A stretch of DNA of 64,000 nucleotides from Methylopila sp. M107 (GCF_000384475.1 NZ_ARWB01000001.1:2026176-2090175), one strand, 5' to 3'. Counted from the stretch's first letter, positions 1-9,296 are shown. Numbers and translations: made by a program. The notes: a model not told the origin generated them from the letters alone.

Positions 1-285
1 CATCCCGGTCGGCGTATCGCGAAACAGGTTCACGACGTCGAGAGCGGCGGCGACGTCGCCGAGCGCGGGCGTCAGCCGCTCGACGAGCCGGGCGCCGGCC
101 TCGGTCGGCGTGACGCTGCGGGTGGTCCGGTTGAGCAGCCGGACGCCGAGCCGGCCTTCGAGACGGCGCACGGCTTCGCTGAGCGCCGAAGCGGAAACGT
201 TGCGCGCCGTCGCCGCGCCGCGAAACCCCCGCGCCTCGGCGACGGCGACGAAGGCGTCGAGATCGGACAGATCCGGCAGGTTCAT
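1..285 (-). CDS. LysR-family transcriptional regulator, N-terminal part
   Basis: Only the first 95 codons lie in the window; the gene runs off the left edge. Residues 1-65 form a typical LysR winged helix-turn-helix, with FVAVAEARGF, the recognition region SASALSEAVRRLEGRLGVRLLNR and the RSVTPTEAG wing. The start is the ATG whose complement ends at 285. It is divergent from the aldo/keto reductase, 99 bp away, so it probably controls that gene (inference from LysR organisation). The effector-binding domain is outside the window, so no ligand can be suggested. Confidence 0.92.
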   Translation of the reverse strand, partial: MNLPDLSDLDAFVAVAEARGFRGAATARNVSASALSEAVRRLEGRLGVRLLNRTTRSVTPTEAGARLVERLTPALGDVAAALDVVNLFRDTPTGM

Positions 286-305
286 TGTGCGGAATTCCTG
301 ACGCC

Positions 306-367
306 TCGTTCGAACCAAGCCCGATTATCGCACAAAAACCGACGCGCTATCTCCTCGGCTCGAACGA
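306..367. promoter_or_regulatory. Divergent LysR/reductase promoter region with inverted 8-mers
   Basis: The 8-mer TCGTTCGA at 306-313 recurs inverted as TCGAACGA at 360-367, between the two divergent start codons. A paired dyad in such a spacer is what a LysR regulator usually binds. No -35/-10 pair could be assigned with confidence. The operator role is inferred from position only. Confidence 0.35.
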
Positions 368-384
368 AGCGACAGGAGATCGAA

Positions 385-1377
385 ATGGAAAAGCGCAGGC
401 TCGGAAAGACAGGACCCGAAGTATCGGCGATCGCGCTCGGCTGCATGGGCATGTCTGGCATGTACGGCCCCTCGGATCGCGCCGAGAGCGTCGCGACCAT
501 CCACGCGGCGCTCGACGCCGGCGTCACCCTGCTCGACACCGGCGACTTCTACGGCATGGGCCACAACGAGCTGCTGATCGCGGAGGCGCTGAAGGGCGCG
601 CCGCGCGACGCCTACCAGCTCAGCGTCAAGTTCGGCGCGCTGCGCGATCCGTCCGGCGGATGGATCGGCTTCGACGGCCGGCCCGAGGCGGTCAAGACCT
701 CGCTCGCCTATACGCTGGTCCGCCTTGGCGTCGACCATATCGATGTGTACCGCCCCGCCCGGCTTGATCCGAACGTGCCGGTCGAGGAGACGATCGGCGC
801 GATCGCAGAGCTCGTGAAGGCCGGCTATGTCGGCCATATCGGCCTGTCCGAAGTCGGGCCCGAGACGATCCGCCGAGCGGCGGCCGTCCATCCGATCGTG
901 GATCTCCAGATCGAGTACTCGCTGATCTCGCGGGCCGTGGAGGACGAGGTCCTGCCGGCGCTGCGCGAATTCGGGATCGCGACGACTGCCTATGGCGTGC
1001 TGTCGCGCGGCCTGATCAGCGGACACTGGACCAAGCCCGACATGGCGAAAGGCGATTTCCGCGCCATGAGCCCGCGCTTTCAGGACGGCAATGCGGAACG
1101 CAACCTCGCTTTGGTGGATGCTTTGCGGAAGGTCGCCGACGGCAAGGGCGTCACAGTCGCGCAGATCGCCATCGCCTGGGCGCTGGCGCAGGGCGCGGAC
1201 ATCGTGCCGGTGATCGGGGCCCGCCGCCGAGATCGGCTGACCGAAGCCCTCGGCGCGCTCGACGTGAAGCTGTCGGGCGACGACCTCGCCGCGATCGAGC
1301 GCGCCATGCCGAAGGGATCGGCCGCCGGCGAGCGTTATCCGGAGCACCAGATGGCCATGCTGGACGGGGGACGCTAG
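385..1377 (+). CDS. Aldo/keto reductase, subgroup lacking the usual catalytic histidine
   Basis: The 330-residue TIM-barrel NADPH-dependent oxidoreductase matches the family length. The N-terminus RRLGKTGPEVSAIALGCMGM is typical of the YakC/Tas-type groups. Of the AKR tetrad, Asp51, Tyr56 (in DTGDFYGMG) and Lys82 (LSVKFG) are present. The histidine normally in Y-x-H-R-x-D is Ala125 (VYRPARLD). The C-terminal NADPH-binding segment VPVIGARRRDRLTEAL is intact. The start is supported by AGGAG 10 bases upstream. Substrate is unknown; the His-to-Ala change suggests altered chemistry within a coherent subgroup rather than decay. Probably regulated by the divergent LysR protein. Confidence 0.93.
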   Translation: MEKRRLGKTGPEVSAIALGCMGMSGMYGPSDRAESVATIHAALDAGVTLLDTGDFYGMGHNELLIAEALKGAPRDAYQLSVKFGALRDPSGGWIGFDGRPEAVKTSLAYTLVRLGVDHIDVYRPARLDPNVPVEETIGAIAELVKAGYVGHIGLSEVGPETIRRAAAVHPIVDLQIEYSLISRAVEDEVLPALREFGIATTAYGVLSRGLISGHWTKPDMAKGDFRAMSPRFQDGNAERNLALVDALRKVADGKGVTVAQIAIAWALAQGADIVPVIGARRRDRLTEALGALDVKLSGDDLAAIERAMPKGSAAGERYPEHQMAMLDGGR

Positions 1378-1404
1378 GCGGGGCCAAACGTCGTAGATCC
1401 GTTC

Positions 1405-1444
1405 AAGGTCAGGCGTTCCGCCGGGGCGCCTGATCTTGTTTTTT
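1405..1444 (+). terminator. Rho-independent terminator after the aldo/keto reductase
   Basis: TCAGGCG at 1409-1415 pairs with CGCCTGA at 1427-1433 and is followed by TCTTGTTTTTT. It lies about 30 bases after the reductase stop and separates it from the next gene pair. Confidence 0.75.
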
Positions 1445-1470
1445 CACCGGTCATCACGGACATTCGGGCG

Positions 1471-1671
1471 ATGACGAACTCACCGAAGCCGCCGCCCGCA
1501 CGCACGCAAGTCCGGACCGCAAGCGGCCGATATCAAAGCGTCGGCAAGACTTCCGAGGGCATCAACGTCCTCAAGCCTGCGACGAAGCCCACGCATTTCA
1601 CGACCGGCCAGATCCGATCGACCATCGGTAAGATTTTGACTGCTCGCACCTCCGCGATCGGATCAAAATAG
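1471..1671 (+). CDS. Small basic hypothetical protein upstream of the TIR-like gene
   Basis: The 66-residue product is rich in Lys, Arg, Thr and Ser, with a disordered, proline-rich start (SPKPPPARTQVRTASGRYQS) and one likely helix near TGQIRSTIGKIL. No known domain is recognised. It ends 30 bases before the larger TIR/NDT-like gene on the same strand, so the two probably form an operon and the small protein may be its partner or regulator. It has no clear Shine-Dalgarno sequence and its reality rests mainly on this arrangement. Confidence 0.5.
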   Translation: MTNSPKPPPARTQVRTASGRYQSVGKTSEGINVLKPATKPTHFTTGQIRSTIGKILTARTSAIGSK

Positions 1672-1701
1672 CCCAGCAATCTGGCGCGCCGACGGGCCCG
1701 A

Positions 1702-2316
1702 ATGAACGATCTCGACGCATTCATCAACTGCCCGTTCGACGGCGAATACAAGCCGATGTTCCAAGCGATCGTTTTTACGATCGTGCGTTGCGGCTTCAGG
1801 GCGCGATGCGCGTTGGAGGCGGACAACGCGGCCGACAGCCGGATCGAAAAAATCTGCCGCATCATCGCCGAATGCAGGTTCGGCGTGCATGATATTTCCA
1901 AAACGGAAGCAAGCGGAGACCCTCCGCTGCCACGTTTCAACATGCCGCTGGAACTGGGATTGTTTCTGGGCGCCCGTCGCTATGGAACCGGCCAGCAGAA
2001 GAAGAAGTCCTGCATCATATTCGATCGCGAGCGGTACAGATACCAACGGTACATTTCGGACATTTCGGGCCAGGACATCCATGCGCACGGGGGCGATGTC
2101 ACGACGCTGATCGTCGAACTGGCGGCGTGGCTTCGAACTCAGCCGCAAGGCTCCAGAATTCCGGGCGGGCAGGCCATCGCGGCGGACTACGTCGAGTTCG
2201 AGCGGCTTCTGCCGTTGATCTGCGCGGCCCGCGAACTCCAGGTCGATGAATTGCTGTTCGGCGATTTCAACGCCATCGCGACGGAGTATGTCGCCGCGCG
2301 CGCGGCGACGCGCTGA
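1702..2316 (+). CDS. TIR-like / nucleoside deoxyribosyltransferase-like protein, function unknown
   Basis: The 204-residue protein begins with a beta-strand motif, residues 7-13 FINCPFD, followed by a helix and a second strand. Then come DIS at 64-66 and the helix start NMPLELGLFLG with Glu84. This order (strand-PF-D, D-x-S, then N-x-x-x-E-L-G) is the layout of the TIR/NDT-like Rossmann folds, in which the glutamate is catalytic for N-glycosidic bond cleavage. Such proteins often act as NAD- or nucleotide-cleaving effectors in phage defence, so a defence or toxin role is possible (inference). The last 60 residues are helical and unassigned. The preceding small gene is its probable operon partner. 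Confidence 0.6.
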   Translation: MNDLDAFINCPFDGEYKPMFQAIVFTIVRCGFRARCALEADNAADSRIEKICRIIAECRFGVHDISKTEASGDPPLPRFNMPLELGLFLGARRYGTGQQKKKSCIIFDRERYRYQRYISDISGQDIHAHGGDVTTLIVELAAWLRTQPQGSRIPGGQAIAADYVEFERLLPLICAARELQVDELLFGDFNAIATEYVAARAATR

Positions 2317-2393
2317 ACCGCCTCGGCGCGCCGACGCTTGACACCCCCCGCCCCGGCCCGCATGCAGCCCGCGCCTCTGCCGGACGCATCTTC

Positions 2394-3215
2394 ATGCTCG
2401 AACTTTCCGCGATCGTCTTTCCGCACATCCCGACCGGGATACCGATCGGGCCGTTCGAGATCCGCTTCTATGCGCTCGCTTATGTGGCGGGGCTGCAGCT
2501 CGGCTGGTGGCTCGCCAAGCGCATCTGCGCCAGGGACGCGCTGTGGGGGCCGACGCCGCATCCCCAGCCGGTCGCGGTCGACGACCTGATCGTCTACATC
2601 GCGTTCGGCATCATTCTGGGCGGCCGACTCGGCTACGTCCTGTTCTACGACCTGCCGGTCTATCTCGACGCGCCGCTCGAGGCGCTGAAGATCTGGCGCG
2701 GCGGCATGAGCTTCCATGGCGGCCTCGTCGGGGCCGCGGTCGGCGTGGTGCTGTTCGCGCGCGTCCGGTCGCTGCCGCGGCTGCCGATCCTCGACCTCGC
2801 CGCTGCGGTCGCGCCGATCGGCCTGTTCTTCGGCCGCGTCGCGAACTTCATCAATGGCGAGCTGTTCGGGCGCGTGACGGACGTCCCCTGGGGGGTGATC
2901 TTCCCCTATGGCGGTCCGGAGCCGCGCCATCCGAGCCAGCTCTATCAGGCGGCGCTCGAGGGCGTCGCGCTGTTCGTCCTGGTGCAACTGCTGGTGCGGG
3001 GCGGCGCGCTCAAGCGGCCGGGGCTCGTCGCTGGCCTGTTCGCGGCGGGCTACGGCGTCGCCCGGATCATCGGCGAGCTGTTCCGCCAGCCGGACCCGCA
3101 GCTCGGCTTCCTCGCCGGCGGGCTCACCATGGGCATGGTGCTGTCGCTGCCGATGATCGCGCTCGGGCTCGGGCTGGCCGCCTACGCGCTGAAGCGCCGC
3201 GCGCTCGCCGAATGA
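2394..3215 (+). CDS. lgt: Prolipoprotein diacylglyceryl transferase
   Basis: Lgt transfers diacylglycerol from phosphatidylglycerol to the lipobox cysteine of prolipoproteins in the inner membrane, the first step of lipoprotein maturation. The 273-residue protein has about seven hydrophobic segments, the Lgt signature GRVANFINGELFGR near residue 145, the GGMSFHGG motif and HPSQLYQA. Its stop overlaps the next start (ATGA), indicating translational coupling to the MidA-type methyltransferase, an arrangement common in Hyphomicrobiales. Confidence 0.97.
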   Translation: MLELSAIVFPHIPTGIPIGPFEIRFYALAYVAGLQLGWWLAKRICARDALWGPTPHPQPVAVDDLIVYIAFGIILGGRLGYVLFYDLPVYLDAPLEALKIWRGGMSFHGGLVGAAVGVVLFARVRSLPRLPILDLAAAVAPIGLFFGRVANFINGELFGRVTDVPWGVIFPYGGPEPRHPSQLYQAALEGVALFVLVQLLVRGGALKRPGLVAGLFAAGYGVARIIGELFRQPDPQLGFLAGGLTMGMVLSLPMIALGLGLAAYALKRRALAE

Positions 3216-4324
3216 CGCCGCTCGGCCGCGTGATCGCAGACGCGATCCGCGCCGACGGGCCGATGCGGCTCGACCGCTACATGGCGCTCTGCCTCTCCCA
3301 TCCGGTCCACGGCTATTACGCGACCCGCGATCCGTTCGGCGCGCAGGGCGACTTCGTCACGGCGCCCGAGATCAGCCAGATGTTCGGGGAACTCCTGGGG
3401 CTCTGGGCCGCGGAGGTCTGGCGCCTGATGGGGGCGCCGCCTCGCATCCTGCTGGTCGAGATCGGTCCCGGACGCGGAACGCTGATGGCCGACATGTTGC
3501 GCGCGGGCCGCGTCGCGCGCGGATTCCTGAACGCGGCCGACGTCGTGCTGGTCGAGACCAGTCCAGCGCTAAGGGATGTTCAAGTCGAGACGCTTCAAAG
3601 CGCCGGCGTTCCGGTCCGCTGGGCGGGGTCGATCGAGGAGACGCTGCCGCCGCCTCGCCAAGGGGCGGAGCCTGCGCGTCCCGCCATCGTGGTCAGCAAT
3701 GAATTCTTCGACGCGCTGCCGATCCGGCAGTTCGTTCGGAACAAGGGCGGCTGGAGGGAGAAGCTCATCGGCCTCGACGATCGCGGCGCGCTCGCCTTCG
3801 GCCTGTCGGCGGAGCCCCTCGCCGGGCTCGACCTGCCCGACGCGCCCGCAGGCGCGGTGCGCGAAGTCTGCGAGGAGGCGCTCGCGGTCGCGGCCCGCAT
3901 CGGCGCGCATGTCGCGACGCATGGCGGCGCATGCCTCGCGATCGACTACGGTTACGCGGCGGGCGCCGGCGACACGCTGCAGGCGGTGAAGGCGCACGCC
4001 TTCACCGATCCGCTGGCAGAGCCCGGCGAGGCGGATCTGACCGCCCATGTCGATTTCGCAGCCCTCGCGGCCGCAGCCTCGCGGGCCGGCGCCGCGCCGA
4101 TGCGCCTCCTGTCGCAAGCCGATTTTCTGGAGCGCCTCGGCATCGCCGCGCGTGCGCGTCGCCTCGTGGAAAGCGCGGCTCCCGAGTCTCCGCTGGAGGC
4201 GGCCGCGCGGCTGACCGACCGGCGCCCGCGCGGCATGGGGGCGCTGTTCAAGGCGCTCGCCTTCGGCGATCCTCGTCTCCCGGCCCTGCCCGGCTTCGAG
4301 CGGGCCTCGGCCCCAGACGCATGA
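3212..4324 (+). CDS. Class I SAM-dependent methyltransferase, MidA/NDUFAF7 family
   Basis: The 370-residue product belongs to the COG1565/MidA group. In mitochondria this family (NDUFAF7) dimethylates an arginine of a complex I subunit; the bacterial role is assumed similar but is not shown. The family signature GDFVTAPEISQMFGELLG lies near residue 47, the SAM-binding loop LVEIGPGRGTLMADML near residue 84, and VVSNEFFDALPIRQF near residue 160. The start overlaps the lgt stop. An in-frame extension upstream runs inside lgt in another frame and is not used. Confidence 0.92.
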   Translation: MTPLGRVIADAIRADGPMRLDRYMALCLSHPVHGYYATRDPFGAQGDFVTAPEISQMFGELLGLWAAEVWRLMGAPPRILLVEIGPGRGTLMADMLRAGRVARGFLNAADVVLVETSPALRDVQVETLQSAGVPVRWAGSIEETLPPPRQGAEPARPAIVVSNEFFDALPIRQFVRNKGGWREKLIGLDDRGALAFGLSAEPLAGLDLPDAPAGAVREVCEEALAVAARIGAHVATHGGACLAIDYGYAAGAGDTLQAVKAHAFTDPLAEPGEADLTAHVDFAALAAAASRAGAAPMRLLSQADFLERLGIAARARRLVESAAPESPLEAAARLTDRRPRGMGALFKALAFGDPRLPALPGFERASAPDA

Positions 4325-4344
4325 TCGTGAAGGAGTTTTGGCCG

Positions 4345-5157
4345 ATGGACGCGTTCGCCGCCGCCGAATCGCGCGCCCCCGCGGCGCTGCCCGTCGCGGA
4401 ATCGGGGGCGCTCAGGGCGCTGCCGGGGATCGCCCACGCCTTCTTCACCCGCGAGGGCGGCGTGTCGACCGGGATCTATCGCGGCCTGAACGGCGGGCTC
4501 GGCTCGAACGACCTGCCGGAAAACGTCATCGAGAACCGGCGCCGCATGACGGCCCATCTCGGCCTCGAAGCCGGGACGCTGGTCCTGCCCTGGCAGGTGC
4601 ACTCCGCCGAGGCGGTCGTCGCGGACGCCGCATGGGAGCGGATGTCCGCGCCGCATGTCGACGGCGTCGCGACGAAGACGATCGGCGTCGCGGCCGGCGT
4701 CACCACCGCAGACTGCTGTCCGATCCTGTTCGCCGACCCGCATGCGCGCGTCGTGGCTGCGGCGCATGCCGGCTGGAAGGGCGCGATCGGCGGGGTGATT
4801 GAGGCGACCATCGCCCGCATGGAGGACCTTGGCGCGACCCGGTCCGGCATCACCGCGGCGCTCGGCCCATGCATCCGCCAGAAATCCTACGAGGTCGGCC
4901 CCGAATTCGCGGCGCGGTTCACCGCGGACGATCTCGACAACGCCCGTTGGTTCGCGCCGGGCGACAAGCCCGGCCACGCCTGGTTCGACCTCGGCGGCTA
5001 CGTAATCGCCCGCCTGAAACGCGCGGAGCTCGGCCGGGTCGACGACCTCGGCCTCGACACCTATCCCGACGAGGAGCGCTTCTTCTCCTTCCGCCGCACG
5101 ACCCACCGCGCCGAGCCGGACTACGGCCGGATGATCGCGGCGATCACGCTGACATGA
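4345..5157 (+). CDS. pgeF: Peptidoglycan editing factor PgeF (purine nucleoside phosphorylase/laccase fold)
   Basis: PgeF proteins (DUF152/YfiH) remove L-Ser-containing muropeptide errors and related members have multicopper or purine nucleosidase activity. The Zn-binding and active-site motifs are present: WQVHSA, TTADCCPILFAD, AAHAGWKGAIGGV and GPCIRQKSYEVG. The start chosen has AAGGAG at 4330-4335 with a 9-base spacer. An in-frame ATG at 4321 overlaps the previous stop but lacks a ribosome binding site. Length 270 residues is normal. It completes the lgt-MidA-pgeF operon. Confidence 0.93.
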   Translation: MDAFAAAESRAPAALPVAESGALRALPGIAHAFFTREGGVSTGIYRGLNGGLGSNDLPENVIENRRRMTAHLGLEAGTLVLPWQVHSAEAVVADAAWERMSAPHVDGVATKTIGVAAGVTTADCCPILFADPHARVVAAAHAGWKGAIGGVIEATIARMEDLGATRSGITAALGPCIRQKSYEVGPEFAARFTADDLDNARWFAPGDKPGHAWFDLGGYVIARLKRAELGRVDDLGLDTYPDEERFFSFRRTTHRAEPDYGRMIAAITLT

Positions 5158-5195
5158 GCCGGGATTCGGACGACGATCCGACCAGAGAGGGGAAG

Positions 5196-5405
5196 ATGCG
5201 TCCGTTTTGGAGCGTGTTCTTCGACGGCCCACATTCTCGTCGTGTCGAACGTCATGCGGAAAACAGCTTTGCAGGTCCCGTGACGCCGTGGCTGATCGCC
5301 CTCGCTCTCGCTGCGGTCCTTGGCCTTGTCGCAATCGATCGGTCGGGCCTCACGCCCGACTGGATAAAGCAAAGGTGTGACGCAAGGGGCGGGCTCCGCT
5401 GTTGA
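5196..5405 (+). CDS. Small single-pass membrane protein, unknown
   Basis: The 69-residue product has one predicted membrane helix (VTPWLIALALAAVLGLVAI) followed by a short tail with two cysteines. The start has GAGGGGAAG just upstream. An alternative ATG at 5154 overlaps the pgeF stop and would give 83 residues with an acidic extension. It closes the lgt-pgeF operon. No family is recognised. Confidence 0.55.
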   Translation: MRPFWSVFFDGPHSRRVERHAENSFAGPVTPWLIALALAAVLGLVAIDRSGLTPDWIKQRCDARGGLRC

Positions 5406-5584
5406 GGTCGGATCTGACCTGACGGGCCCGTCCTTAACCCAAATGTGACACAAGGCGGCAGGACGCCCGATGGGCCCGCCTCATCGGTTGAGGCTGTCTG
5501 GAATCGCTGTTAAGAGCCGGACCGCCTCACGGCCCCGCGATCTGCCCGCGCGGGGGCCGAACGTCCCAGGGACGCGATACGCTC

Positions 5585-6517
<933 letters not shown>

Positions 6518-6524
6518 AGGCGCC

Positions 6525-6935
6525 ATGAGCGAGCGCGACGCGACCGAAACCATCCGCATCGCCGCCGCCCTGCTTCTCGGCCCTGACGGCCGCGCGCTTC
6601 TCGTCCGCAAGCACGGGACCACGGCCTTCATGCAGCCCGGCGGCAAGATCGAGCCGGGCGAGACGCCGGTCGACGCGCTCGCGCGGGAACTCCACGAGGA
6701 ACTTGCCGTAAGCCTGCCCGAGGGCGCATCCCGTCATCTCGGACGCTTCTCCGCGCCGGCCGCGAACGAGCCCGGCCGCCGGGTCGAGGCGGACGTCTTT
6801 CGGGTGGACTGGCACGGTCTCGTCGCGCCTGCGGCCGAAATAGCGGAGGCGCGTTGGGTCGATCCGGCTTCGCCCGGCGACATCGAGCTTGCGCCCCTCA
6901 CCCGCTCCCACGTCCTGCCGCTGGCGGTCCGATGA
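6525..6935 (+). CDS. Nudix hydrolase
   Basis: The 136-residue single-domain protein carries the Nudix box GGKIEPGETPVDALARELHEEL, with the metal-binding glutamates in the RELHEEL segment. Nudix enzymes hydrolyse nucleoside diphosphates linked to another moiety; the substrate cannot be predicted. It starts 8 bases after prs, so co-transcription is likely, and its stop overlaps the next start by ATGA. Confidence 0.9.
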   Translation: MSERDATETIRIAAALLLGPDGRALLVRKHGTTAFMQPGGKIEPGETPVDALARELHEELAVSLPEGASRHLGRFSAPAANEPGRRVEADVFRVDWHGLVAPAAEIAEARWVDPASPGDIELAPLTRSHVLPLAVR

Positions 6936-7276
6936 CCGATCTGTGCCTGCAGGTCCATCCTCACCGCGCGCCCGGCCTCGATCTCGCAGCGCTTCGCGCG
7001 GCCTGCGGGCAGGTCGCGGCCTCGCCGATCGTGTCCCGCTACAAGGAGATCGCAGGCGAGGACGGCCATCCATACGTGAATTTCATGTTCGCCACGGAGA
7101 CGCCCGGCGCGCTCTGGCGCGCGCTGAAAGACCGCCTCTACGGCGACCACGATCTCGGTCCTGAACTGTCAGGCGCCGCGATGGCGATGTGCGAGGGCGA
7201 CAACGGCTGGGACGACTACCTGCTGCTCGCCCATTACGACCCGAGCGTTCCGCTCTCCGAACCGCCAACCCGTTGA
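6932..7276 (+). CDS. Hypothetical protein coupled to the Nudix gene
   Basis: The soluble 114-residue product is acidic towards its C-terminus, with no signal peptide or membrane segment. Start overlap with the preceding stop (ATGA) indicates translational coupling. It contains short conserved-looking stretches such as SRYKEIAGEDGHPYVNFMF and NGWDDYLLLAHYD, but no domain I can name. It is the last gene of the prs operon before a repeat-filled gap. Confidence 0.7.
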   Translation: MTDLCLQVHPHRAPGLDLAALRAACGQVAASPIVSRYKEIAGEDGHPYVNFMFATETPGALWRALKDRLYGDHDLGPELSGAAMAMCEGDNGWDDYLLLAHYDPSVPLSEPPTR

Positions 7277-7307
7277 TCCGCTTGCGCCAGTGATCGATTG
7301 AGGCGTC

Positions 7308-7408
7308 CGTCATCCCGGCCGTCAGGGCCGGGATCCAGACACGCCAGCGTCGCATACATCACTGCAACTGTTGAGTTTCTGGATTCCGGGCCTCCGCCCG
7401 GAATGACG
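7308..7408. repeat. Family A paired palindromic repeat
   Basis: Two hairpins, CGTCATCCCGGCC...GGGCCGGGAT and ATTCCGGGCC...CCCGGAATGACG, face each other across about 45 bases. The unit recurs at many intergenic places in this window. It follows the last gene of the prs operon and may act as a transcript end. Confidence 0.75.
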
Positions 7409-7577
7409 CTGATAACGGCGAGGAAGGCACTCGTTCAAGTCGCGACACGGCTCTGACCGCCGCACGCCTGCGCCGGATCGAAAAAGATTCGTCGTCGACT
7501 GTCGGTTCGCGCCTCGCCTGCTCGTCATCTCTTCGACGAGGCTGATCGAGCCTCCCCCCGCAGAAGGAAACAGACCC

Positions 7578-7937
7578 ATGCGCGTGATCGTCCTGGTAAA
7601 GGCCACCGAAGAAAGCGAATCCGGCAAGATGCCCTCGATCGAGCTGCTCGAGGCGATGGGCGCGTTCAATCAGGAGCTGATAGCGGCCGGGATCATGCAG
7701 GCGGGCGAGGGCCTGAAGCCCTCCTCGAAGGGCAAGCGCATCGCGTTCGACGGGCCGGGCCGCACCGTGATCGACGGCCCGTTCGCCGAGACCAAGGAAC
7801 TGGTCGCGGGCTTCTGGCTCTGGCAGGTCAAGGATCTGGACGAGGCGGTCGCCTGGGTGAAGCGCTGCCCGAACCCGATGAGCGGCCCGAGCGAGATCGA
7901 GATCCGGCCGCTCTACGAAGCCGCCGACTTCGCCTGA
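7578..7937 (+). CDS. YciI/DGPF-domain protein
   Basis: The 119-residue member of the YCII-related family has the characteristic IDGPFAETKELVAGFWLWQV motif, from which the DGPF name comes. The fold is a dimeric alpha/beta ferredoxin-like barrel; the biochemical role is unknown. Relatives are often encoded beside ECF sigma factors, but none is seen here. The preceding AGAAGGAAA is a good ribosome binding site. Confidence 0.92.
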   Translation: MRVIVLVKATEESESGKMPSIELLEAMGAFNQELIAAGIMQAGEGLKPSSKGKRIAFDGPGRTVIDGPFAETKELVAGFWLWQVKDLDEAVAWVKRCPNPMSGPSEIEIRPLYEAADFA

Positions 7938-8013
7938 CGGAGAAGCGGGACGGCGCGTCGTTCCGGCCTATATCCGCGTTGAGGAGACGTCTCAGCGCGG
8001 AAGGATCAAGCCG

Positions 8014-9264
8014 ATGTCGCCGTCAAACGGAGCGCGACGCGCCGCGGTAGCCGCGGCGATCGCGACGATCGCTTCTACGGGCGCGGCGCGCCCGGCTCTG
8101 GCCGAGCCCGACGCCAAAATCGTCGAGCGCGCGCAGGGCTACAAGCAGCCGGCCCTCGACTTCCTGAAAAGGATGGTCGACCAGGATTCCGGCAGCGGCG
8201 ACGAGGCCGGGCTCGTCAAGGTCGCGGATCTCGCGATCGCGGAGCTGACCGCGCTCGGCGCCAAGGTTGAGACGCAGGCCCCCGCCGAAGGCGGCAAGGG
8301 CAAGAACGTCATCGCGACGCTCGAAGGCTCGGGCGGCGCCAAGATCCTGATGATGGCGCATCTCGACACGGTGTTCCGTGAAGGCGACGCCGCCAAGCGC
8401 CCGTTCCGGATCGACGGCGCCCGCGCCTACGGCCCCGGCGTCATGGACGACAAGGGCGGGATCGCGATCGGGACGTATGCGCTGAAGATTTTGAAGAACC
8501 TCGACTTCAAGGGGTTTGGACGCATCACCCTGCTGCTGAACTCGAGCGAGGAGATCGGCTCGCCCGGCGCGCGGAAGCTGATCGAGGAGCAGGCCAAGGC
8601 CCATGACCTCGTTCTGAACCTCGAACCCGGCCGCGCCGCGGACGGGCTCGTCATCTCGCGCAAGGGGTCCGGCAAGGCGATCGTCACCGTGAAGGGCAAG
8701 TCGTCCCATGCAGGCGTCGCGCCCGAGAAGGGGCGCAACGCCGCCACCGAGCTCGCGCATCAGACGCTGCAGGTCGGCAAGCTCGGCGACAAGGAGAAGG
8801 GCACGACCGTCAACGTCACGGTGCTGAAGGCCGGCACGGCGGCGAACATCATTCCCGAGGACGCCGAGGCGACCGCCGACGTGCGCGTCGCGGTCACGGA
8901 AGAGTTCGACCGGGTCGAGCGCGACCTGAAGACGGCGGCGGAGACCAAGCTCGTTCCCGAAACGGTCGTGACGACGCGGCTCGAACGCAACTTTCCGCCG
9001 ATGGCCAAGAACCCGGCGACCGACGGCCTCGCCGAGAAAGCGCAGGCGATTTATGGCGAACTCGGCAAGAAGCTGACGCTCGAAAGCTCGGGCGGCGCGG
9101 CCGACGCCTCGATCGCGGCGGGCGTGGGAACGCCGACCATCGACGGGCTTGGCGTCGTCGGCGGCGAGATCCACACGCCGACCGAGTACGCCGAGGTCGA
9201 GAGCGTCGTGCCGCGGCTTTATTTGCTGACGCGACTCGTGATGGAGGTCGGCGCAGGGAAGTGA
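8014..9264 (+). CDS. Secreted M20-family metallopeptidase (glutamate carboxypeptidase-like)
   Basis: Residues 1-30 form a signal peptide ending near ALA-EPD, so export to the periplasm is expected. The M20 zinc ligands are visible in AHLDTVF, GVMDDKGGIAIG, NSSEEIGS, NLEPGR and GEIHTPTEY, in the order of carboxypeptidase G2. The dimerisation domain SSHAGVAPEKGRNA lies between. Such enzymes remove C-terminal glutamate from peptides or folates; the actual substrate is unknown. Length 416 residues is normal. The gene appears monocistronic, followed by a family A repeat. Confidence 0.93.
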   Translation: MSPSNGARRAAVAAAIATIASTGAARPALAEPDAKIVERAQGYKQPALDFLKRMVDQDSGSGDEAGLVKVADLAIAELTALGAKVETQAPAEGGKGKNVIATLEGSGGAKILMMAHLDTVFREGDAAKRPFRIDGARAYGPGVMDDKGGIAIGTYALKILKNLDFKGFGRITLLLNSSEEIGSPGARKLIEEQAKAHDLVLNLEPGRAADGLVISRKGSGKAIVTVKGKSSHAGVAPEKGRNAATELAHQTLQVGKLGDKEKGTTVNVTVLKAGTAANIIPEDAEATADVRVAVTEEFDRVERDLKTAAETKLVPETVVTTRLERNFPPMAKNPATDGLAEKAQAIYGELGKKLTLESSGGAADASIAAGVGTPTIDGLGVVGGEIHTPTEYAEVESVVPRLYLLTRLVMEVGAGK

Positions 9265-9296
9265 GGGCTTGGCGGCTCAAGCCGGAGAAACGCCGC

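Noticed and set aside
2507-3211. In-frame N-terminal extension of the MidA-type methyltransferase gene
   Set aside because: The extension lies wholly within lgt in another frame and reads as an Arg/Ala-rich shadow. The ATGA overlap gives a normal family length.
7308-7408. CRISPR array as an explanation of the repeated palindromes
   Set aside because: Copies are scattered between genes, not spaced in tandem with unique spacers, and no cas gene is present.
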